NCBI RefSeq assembly: GCF_012427845.1
Contig: NZ_CP038498.1
Location: forward strand, 1,054,001 to 1,118,000
DNA from: Pectobacterium punjabense
Lineage (GTDB): Bacteria > Pseudomonadota > Gammaproteobacteria > Enterobacterales > Enterobacteriaceae
Length of the DNA stretch: 64,000 bases
Direction of reading: 5' to 3'
In this document: positions 59,289-64,000 of the stretch, piece after piece
Position numbering within the stretch: the first letter of the stretch is position 1
How the letters are laid out: the number at the start of each line of letters is the position of its first letter
The notes under the pieces: generated by a model
Database searches by the model: none
What the model was told of the DNA's origin: nothing
The model's input: the letters and a program-made list of their open reading frames with translations, nothing else
Made by a program: the position numbers and the translations under genes

Positions 59289-59699
59289 TTAGAACATGCC
59301 TTCAAACGGGTTCCAGCTTTTGCTGTCCTGAGTTTCCTTCAGGTAGTAGGCGTAGTTAGCCGTTGATGCCCACATTAAACTGAGACCGAATCTGACTGCG
59401 TTGTCCGTATATTCGGGAAGTGGGATGTTGGCAAATACCTCAAGACACGCAAAAACCGCACCAACGGCAACGGAGATGCCAAATAACGTCAGGTTTTTAC
59501 GCCAGAGTCCCAGCACAAAGAAATAAATGATGCTAAAAAAGAACGCGATGAAGTTGAAGTTCAGCAGCATTTTGGTGCCAAATGTTGCATTTTTAAATCC
59601 ATCCTTGAAGGCTGGCGACTTAGGCCCACCAAACTCATTATAAAACGCGAAACGGGTTTGCCATTTTTTTGAGTATTGCTTCCCTACGGTGTTTTCCAT
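59289..59699 (-). CDS. DUF2628 family membrane protein
   Basis: 136 aa from the ATG at 59699 with AAGGGA; upstream in-frame ATGs lack such a site. A basic cytoplasmic N-terminus (FAFYNEFGGPKSPAFKDGFK) precedes three membrane helices (about 50-70, 73-95, 107-122). Proteins of DUF2628 type start with similar YxxHx-type motifs and a hydrophobic body. Function unknown. Confidence 0.7.
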   Translation of the reverse strand: MENTVGKQYSKKWQTRFAFYNEFGGPKSPAFKDGFKNATFGTKMLLNFNFIAFFFSIIYFFVLGLWRKNLTLFGISVAVGAVFACLEVFANIPLPEYTDNAVRFGLSLMWASTANYAYYLKETQDSKSWNPFEGMF

Positions 59700-60089
59700 A
59701 ACCGATCCCTTATTTAGTCTTGTGAATAATATTGCTGTAAATAATTTCGGTAGCGATTTTACTGGCTGGATTTCCTTATCGCCACTGTGGCGTTTTTTTG
59801 TAATGTTTTCCTTTAATGATTTTTTTATACCGCATAGTGGCAATTTAATTTAATGATTAATAGCGCGCTAACCTTATATCATTATTGCCACATTAATCAC
59901 ATTAGGCGTAGAGCTAATCGACGATGCGGTTAATTTTACTCGTTGCTATGAGTTCATTTTCATAATTAATTATTCTTATTTTTTTAATTAATACGGGATA
60001 ATTTATTGAGTTAAGTAAAATTTAATATTGTGCCTAATGTCTGCTTTTACTCGCTTTATTCGTGCAATAGCAAGGAATAGGGATGTTTA

Positions 60090-60254
60090 TTGGCGTTAAT
60101 CGAGCGTTTATTATCGGTTTTGATTCTTCTATCGAGCTTTTCTGTTGATGCACAAGCGAAAAAAGAGGGACTAAATAGCGTTTTAGGTCGCGTGGGTAAG
60201 AAAAACATTGTTATACATGCTATTTTTCACAGAGCAGACACTTCGGAGAAATAG
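60090..60254 (+). CDS. Possible small exported peptide, 54 aa
   Basis: A TTG with AGGGA upstream opens a frame with a signal-like start (MALIERLLSVLILLSSFSVD, then AQA) and a basic remainder. It ends three bases before the hydrolase ATG and contains that gene's ribosome binding site, so it could couple translation. It may also be chance. The rest of 59700-60256 is AT-rich without visible genes. Confidence 0.25.
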   Translation: MALIERLLSVLILLSSFSVDAQAKKEGLNSVLGRVGKKNIVIHAIFHRADTSEK

Positions 60255-60256
60255 CT

Positions 60257-61300
60257 ATGACATGGCGCATCACGATAGGATTCGTAACAGGCTTACTACT
60301 CAGTTTTACTGTTATGGCTGATGTGGGGATTGGATTTCAACAAATAAGGCTGGCTGATGAGGTGAATAATAGGCCTCTAGATGTCGCCCTATTTTACCCA
60401 GCGTCGTTATCACAACAGACCGAGATAATTGGTGAGAACCCTGTATTTCACGGTATTGCAGTGAGCAAAAATGCTGTGCCTGAATCTGGTGAGCATCCCT
60501 TAATTGTGGTTTCACACGGTTACGGTGGGAGTTGGTTTAATCAGCTCTGGCTGGCACAAGCCTTAGTCAAGCAAGGTTATATTGTTGCCGCGCCTAATCA
60601 TCCAGGAACGACAACTAAAGATATGCGGGTGGAGAACGCTCAGGAATTGTGGCAACGGCCTAAGGACATTAGCCGCGTTATTACGGCATTACTTATCACG
60701 CCAGAAAAAACGGGACAGGTTGATGCGAAGCGCATTGCTGCTGTCGGTCACTCGCTGGGAGGATGGACGGTGCTTGAACTTGCAGGTGGACGTTTCAGCA
60801 CAGATCAATTTGAACGGGACTGTCTGACACACGTTGGGCTGGCGTCCTGCAAGGTGTATGAAAAGATGCGGGTCGCAAAAAGTGCCCCATCGCGCGCGCA
60901 GCTTGATCAATCACTCGCAGATCCACGCATCAGCGCGGTGGTTTCATTGGATATGGGGCTGGCGAGAGGGTTTACCGCAGAGAGTCTGGCGGCGATAAAC
61001 ATTCCTATCTTGATTATGGCGGCGGGTTATCCCAATGAGGAATTACCCGCCAGGCTGGAATCCTACGATCTGGTGCAGAAGCTGTCGCCAGCGCATTCTG
61101 CGTATAAAGAAATTGCCGACGCAACGCATTTTAGCTTCATGCAGCCTTGTAAACCGGGGGCTGTTGAGATCATCAACGCCGAAAACCCAGGAGATGGCAT
61201 GATTTGTCTCGACGGCGGTGAACGCTCACGTGAGCAGATCCATCAGGAAGTTGGGAAGGATGTCAGCGATTTTCTTCAGGCAGCGTGGCGGAAGCCGTAG
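60257..61300 (+). CDS. Exported dienelactone-hydrolase/PAF-acetylhydrolase-like esterase
   Basis: 347 aa with a signal peptide (residues 1-22, ending VMADVG). The alpha/beta hydrolase signature is clear: VVSHGYGGSWFNQLWLA (oxyanion region), the nucleophile Ser166 in GHSLGGW, an acid in the following strand region, and the H of ATHFSFMQPC near residue 293. Cysteines CLTHVGLASC and CKPGA...CLDGG may form disulfides. It probably hydrolyses an ester or lactone in the periplasm. A GGAG site lies nine bases before ATG. Confidence 0.8.
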   Translation: MTWRITIGFVTGLLLSFTVMADVGIGFQQIRLADEVNNRPLDVALFYPASLSQQTEIIGENPVFHGIAVSKNAVPESGEHPLIVVSHGYGGSWFNQLWLAQALVKQGYIVAAPNHPGTTTKDMRVENAQELWQRPKDISRVITALLITPEKTGQVDAKRIAAVGHSLGGWTVLELAGGRFSTDQFERDCLTHVGLASCKVYEKMRVAKSAPSRAQLDQSLADPRISAVVSLDMGLARGFTAESLAAINIPILIMAAGYPNEELPARLESYDLVQKLSPAHSAYKEIADATHFSFMQPCKPGAVEIINAENPGDGMICLDGGERSREQIHQEVGKDVSDFLQAAWRKP

Positions 61301-61433
61301 TCTGTTCCTGAAGTGGGTACTGACTACGCCAGACGCTGGGACTGACACCCGTTAACCGCAAAAACTCTCGGTTGAAGTTTGATTTAGTCTGAAACCCGCA
61401 GGCCAGCATGACAAGGTTGAATGCGGTAATGAT
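61263..61433 (-). pseudogene. Remnant of an AraC-family regulator
   Basis: On the minus strand a frame reads ACGFQTKSNFNREFLRLTGV then SPSVWRSQY, the second half of an AraC helix-turn-helix domain, and ends at a TGA inside the 3' end of the hydrolase gene. The rest of the gene is missing upstream, where mltC sits. A deletion has left about 50 codons. Confidence 0.7.
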
Positions 61434-61436
61434 AGT

Positions 61437-61471
61437 CGCCGCGCTGCCGGAATAAACCCGGTAGCGCGGCG
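61437..61471. other. GC-rich hairpin downstream of mltC
   Basis: CGCCGCGCT-GCCGG (61437-61450) and CCGGT-AGCGCGGCG (61458-61471) form a stable stem with no T tract. It could be a weak terminator or protective 3' end structure for the mltC transcript. Confidence 0.5.
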
Positions 61472-61489
61472 TTCTGTGGAGCAGGTGAA

Positions 61490-62563
61490 TTAGCGACGAT
61501 AATTTTTCTGCGCCGTGTTCACTTTATACAAGTAGCGGCGAGATTCACCAGACGGGTGCTTCGTCGTCAGCGTTTGGTAGACATCGCTCGGTGACATGTT
61601 GTTGATAATGCCTACAGCGCGATCTCGGTCGCTGGAGAAGACGCGCAACACGCTGCCTGCGCCACCGTTATACGCGGTGATGACGGCATAGCGTTTCGAC
61701 GTCGGGTTCTCAATGCCGGCCAGATAGCTGTTCTTCAGAATCGACAGATAGGCGGTACCCGCGTCGATATTTTGTTCTGGATCGAACAGATAGCTGCGGC
61801 TTGGCTGTCCCCATTTCCCTTTCATCTTGAAGACATCGCGTCCTGCGCTGTGCTGTACCACCTGCATCAGGCCTAGTGCATCGGAACGGCTGACGGCGTA
61901 AGGGTTGAAGCTCGATTCTGTCTGCATAATCGCCAGAATCAGCGACTCTTCAATGCCGTAACGCTCGGAGGCTTTACGCACCAGCGGCAGGTATTTGTGC
62001 GCACGTTTGTCCAGATGGTTAGGGACAAGCTGCATCGTGACCGACCAGATAACGTGCATACCGGAGGTGCGTTTTTGCAGACGGTTCTGGAGCAGGTAAT
62101 CCGCAAAGCTGGCGGCACGACCTTCCCAGCGGATCGGCTGTCCAGTGTTATCCAACACCTGTCCGTACAGCAGCGGTTCGCGGCTGATTTGGATATCGTT
62201 AGCGTCGGAATACAGATCGGTGTTACTGGCGTCATCGCCCATCAGCAGGGTAGTGATAATCGCCTGGCGCAGGCTGGCAACGGAATTGGTGGCCGAAATG
62301 GTTTCGATCGTGATTGAACCGGCATCAAAGTTGATGTGGCTACGCGTCTTATATTGATCGGTGTATTTGACGTAGTCTTTCGGGCCGGCGATCAGTACTT
62401 CATTCATCCCCCAGATATTTTCGATGTTGTTGGCGAACTGGCCCATCAAAATATCGAAGGCGTTGGTATCCTTGAGAAACTCTTCGTCGTTGGCATTCCC
62501 TTTGTTTCCTGAACAGGAAACCAGCAGTGGTGCAATCACCAGCAGAGCTAACATTTTCTTCAT
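61490..62563 (-). CDS. mltC: Membrane-bound lytic murein transglycosylase C
   Basis: The ATG at 62563 gives 357 aa, as in E. coli (359), and starts on a lipoprotein signal with lipobox LLVSC. The C-terminal SLT domain has the catalytic Glu in [23 protein letters not shown], and the AYNGGAGSV motif. It cuts peptidoglycan between MurNAc and GlcNAc with 1,6-anhydro formation at the outer membrane. It lies 52 bp downstream of yggX in the conserved mutY-yggX-mltC order. Confidence 0.95.
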   Translation of the reverse strand: MKKMLALLVIAPLLVSCSGNKGNANDEEFLKDTNAFDILMGQFANNIENIWGMNEVLIAGPKDYVKYTDQYKTRSHINFDAGSITIETISATNSVASLRQAIITTLLMGDDASNTDLYSDANDIQISREPLLYGQVLDNTGQPIRWEGRAASFADYLLQNRLQKRTSGMHVIWSVTMQLVPNHLDKRAHKYLPLVRKASERYGIEESLILAIMQTESSFNPYAVSRSDALGLMQVVQHSAGRDVFKMKGKWGQPSRSYLFDPEQNIDAGTAYLSILKNSYLAGIENPTSKRYAVITAYNGGAGSVLRVFSSDRDRAVGIINNMSPSDVYQTLTTKHPSGESRRYLYKVNTAQKNYRR

Positions 62564-62615
62564 ATAACAAGCCGTGTCGGAATGGGGACGTAAGCGGGCC
62601 CGAAAGCCCGCAATC

Positions 62616-62888
62616 TCAGTGGCTCGGAGGCGTATAGCCTTCGATGTGTACGTCCTTCCCTTCAAACAGGAATTTGATCATTTCCTGTTCCAGCAGCTTA
62701 CGGTCGTCAACATTCATCATGCTGAGTTTTTTCTCGTTGATCAGCATGGTTTGCTTGGTTTGCCACTGCGCCCAGGCTTCTTTGGAAATTTCGTTATAGA
62801 TGCGCTTGCCCAGATCGCCGGGGTAGAGCTGGAAATCCTGCCCTTCGGCGTCGCGTTGTAAAAAAGTACAAAAAATCGTTCTGCTCAT
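62616..62888 (-). CDS. yggX: Iron-trafficking/oxidative damage protection protein YggX
   Basis: 90 aa, starting [20 protein letters not shown] with the single conserved Cys7, then a [20 protein letters not shown] segment. It is the full length of the family. YggX protects iron-sulfur clusters against oxidation and is regulated with oxidative stress genes in enterics. The ATG overlaps the mutY stop by 4 bp, giving translational coupling. Confidence 0.96.
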   Translation of the reverse strand: MSRTIFCTFLQRDAEGQDFQLYPGDLGKRIYNEISKEAWAQWQTKQTMLINEKKLSMMNVDDRKLLEQEMIKFLFEGKDVHIEGYTPPSH

Positions 62889-63991
62889 GCTTCTTCCTCA
62901 TCAATTTCGCAGGCTTTCAAATGTGTTGACTGCGGGTGAGCCAACTCCCTCAGCAAGCGTTCTACCGGGGCGGCCAGTCCGACAGACGGCGGCTGCGCTA
63001 AGTTATACCAGAGACCTGCACCGTCATCCATGCAGGACCGGTTTTGTGAGCGGTCGGTCTGCGATACGTCCAGCCAAAGCGGGACGATATCCAGATGAAA
63101 ATGGCTAAATGTATGGCGAAACGCGACAAGCTGTTGCAATCCATCAGGATTCAGACCGCGTTGTTGCAGCCAGAGTTCCAATTCCCGACGTTCGCTGAAC
63201 TGTGGGAAGCAAAATAGCCCGCCCCACAGGCCGACGGCAGGGCGCTGTTGCAGCCAGACCTGAGAACCCTGTTGCATCAGCAGGAACCAGCCGGTTTTCT
63301 CCGGCAGCGTCTGCTTCGGTTTCTTGCCGGGGTATTGCGCCCAGCTATGGTTGGCGTAGGCAATGCAGCCGGTGTTCAGCGGGCACAGCTCGCACTTGGG
63401 GCGACTGCGGGTGCAGACCATCGCACCGAGATCCATCATCGCCTGATTAAACTGGCTGACGCCCTCGGCTGGCGTGACGTCTTCACTCCGTGCCCACAGT
63501 TTCTTTTCGACCTCTTTCTTGCCCGGCCAGCCGTCAATGGCGTAGCAGCGTGCCAGCACGCGCTTCACGTTACCGTCGAGAATGGGATAATGCTGGCCGA
63601 GAGCGAGCGACAACACTGCGCCCGCGGTGGATCGTCCGACGCCCGGTAACGCAGCGACTTCATCAAAGGTGGTGGGGAACTCGCCGCCGTGACGTGACAC
63701 GATGGTCTGTGCCGCTTTGTGCAGGTTGCGCGCGCGGGCGTAGTAGCCCAGCCCGGTCCACAAGTGGAGCACTTCGTCCAGCGGCGCTGCCGCCAGTGCG
63801 TTTACGTTCGGAAAGCGTTCCATAAAGCGTTGGAAATAGGGAATAACCGTGGTGACCTGCGTTTGTTGCAACATCACTTCGGATAGCCATACTTTATAGG
63901 GAGTTTTCTCAAGCTGCCACGGCAGGGTTTTGCGGCCATAGCGTTGATACCAGTCCAGCACCTGATGGGCGAACTGTTGCGCTTGCATCAT
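62885..63991 (-). CDS. mutY: A/G-specific adenine DNA glycosylase
   Basis: 368 aa; starts at one of two adjacent ATGs at the right edge. It removes adenine mispaired with 8-oxoguanine. The helix-hairpin-helix and Asp region [14 protein letters not shown], the catalytic segment [13 protein letters not shown] with Glu, the iron-sulfur cluster cysteines C-x6-C-x2-C-x5-C in [17 protein letters not shown], and the C-terminal NUDIX-like domain (WLLLMQ... [12 protein letters not shown]) are all intact. The C-terminal extension is a little longer than in E. coli. Heads the conserved mutY-yggX-mltC unit. Confidence 0.96.
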   Translation of the reverse strand: MMQAQQFAHQVLDWYQRYGRKTLPWQLEKTPYKVWLSEVMLQQTQVTTVIPYFQRFMERFPNVNALAAAPLDEVLHLWTGLGYYARARNLHKAAQTIVSRHGGEFPTTFDEVAALPGVGRSTAGAVLSLALGQHYPILDGNVKRVLARCYAIDGWPGKKEVEKKLWARSEDVTPAEGVSQFNQAMMDLGAMVCTRSRPKCELCPLNTGCIAYANHSWAQYPGKKPKQTLPEKTGWFLLMQQGSQVWLQQRPAVGLWGGLFCFPQFSERRELELWLQQRGLNPDGLQQLVAFRHTFSHFHLDIVPLWLDVSQTDRSQNRSCMDDGAGLWYNLAQPPSVGLAAPVERLLRELAHPQSTHLKACEIDEEEA

Positions 63992-64000
63992 AAAATGGGG

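Overview
The window looks like a gamma-proteobacterial chromosome of the order Enterobacterales, most likely Pectobacterium or a close relative. The right part has the gene neighbourhood mutY-yggX-mltC ... speC-tRNA-Phe, which is conserved in enterics. Left of the tRNA, about 50 kb belongs to an integrative conjugative element (ICE) of the SPI-7/PAPI-1/HAI2 type inserted at the 3' end of tRNA-Phe. The genus is an inference; the ICE type rests on a run of recognisable family members (RAQPRD, TIGR03758, 03745, 03750, 03746, 03749, 03752, 03751, TraC/03744, 03757, 03756, 03755, TraG). The other end of the ICE lies beyond position 1.

Layout. 1-850: 3' end of a TIR/deoxyribosyltransferase-like gene and a 52-codon gene. 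960-10240: first block of the GI-type type IV secretion (mating pair) operon, ending with the TraC ATPase. 10247-24112: cargo between traC and the second secretion block: two ICE hypotheticals, a GHKL ATPase with an HExxH motif, a HEPN protein with a GNAT-like partner, a minus-strand three-gene cassette (SLATT membrane protein, NA37 nucleoid protein, RelA/SpoT-like synthetase), a small membrane protein, a broken tyrosine recombinase and a PHP-ATPase of TrlF type. Copies of a short palindrome sit at the cassette junctions. 24113-28847: second secretion block through TraG. 28883-33012: small genes, two integrase-related genes, a membrane protein and about 0.9 kb of hairpin-rich non-coding DNA. 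33110-41570: a run of conserved ICE genes of mostly unknown function (three tandem paralogues, a RadC-like protein, an ArdC-methylase fusion, a second paralogue pair). 41622-47744: minus-strand genes including TraF and a regulator. 47937-50409: a TraI_2-like protein lacking its HD residues, then the integrase. 50643-50718: tRNA-Phe. 51394-63991: chromosomal genes.

The least expected signal is in the gene leaders. Nearly every separately spaced gene of the 33-41 kb block, and the genes at 649, 960 and 24113, is preceded by a hairpin that buries its Shine-Dalgarno. In most of these the anti-Shine-Dalgarno arm is also the 3' arm of an upstream hairpin, so the two stems exclude each other. The sequences differ between leaders while the pairing is kept, which points to a shared RNA or single-strand-DNA control device across the element. 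The SLATT/NA37/RelA-SpoT cassette and the HEPN/GNAT pair are the best candidates for little-described defence systems.
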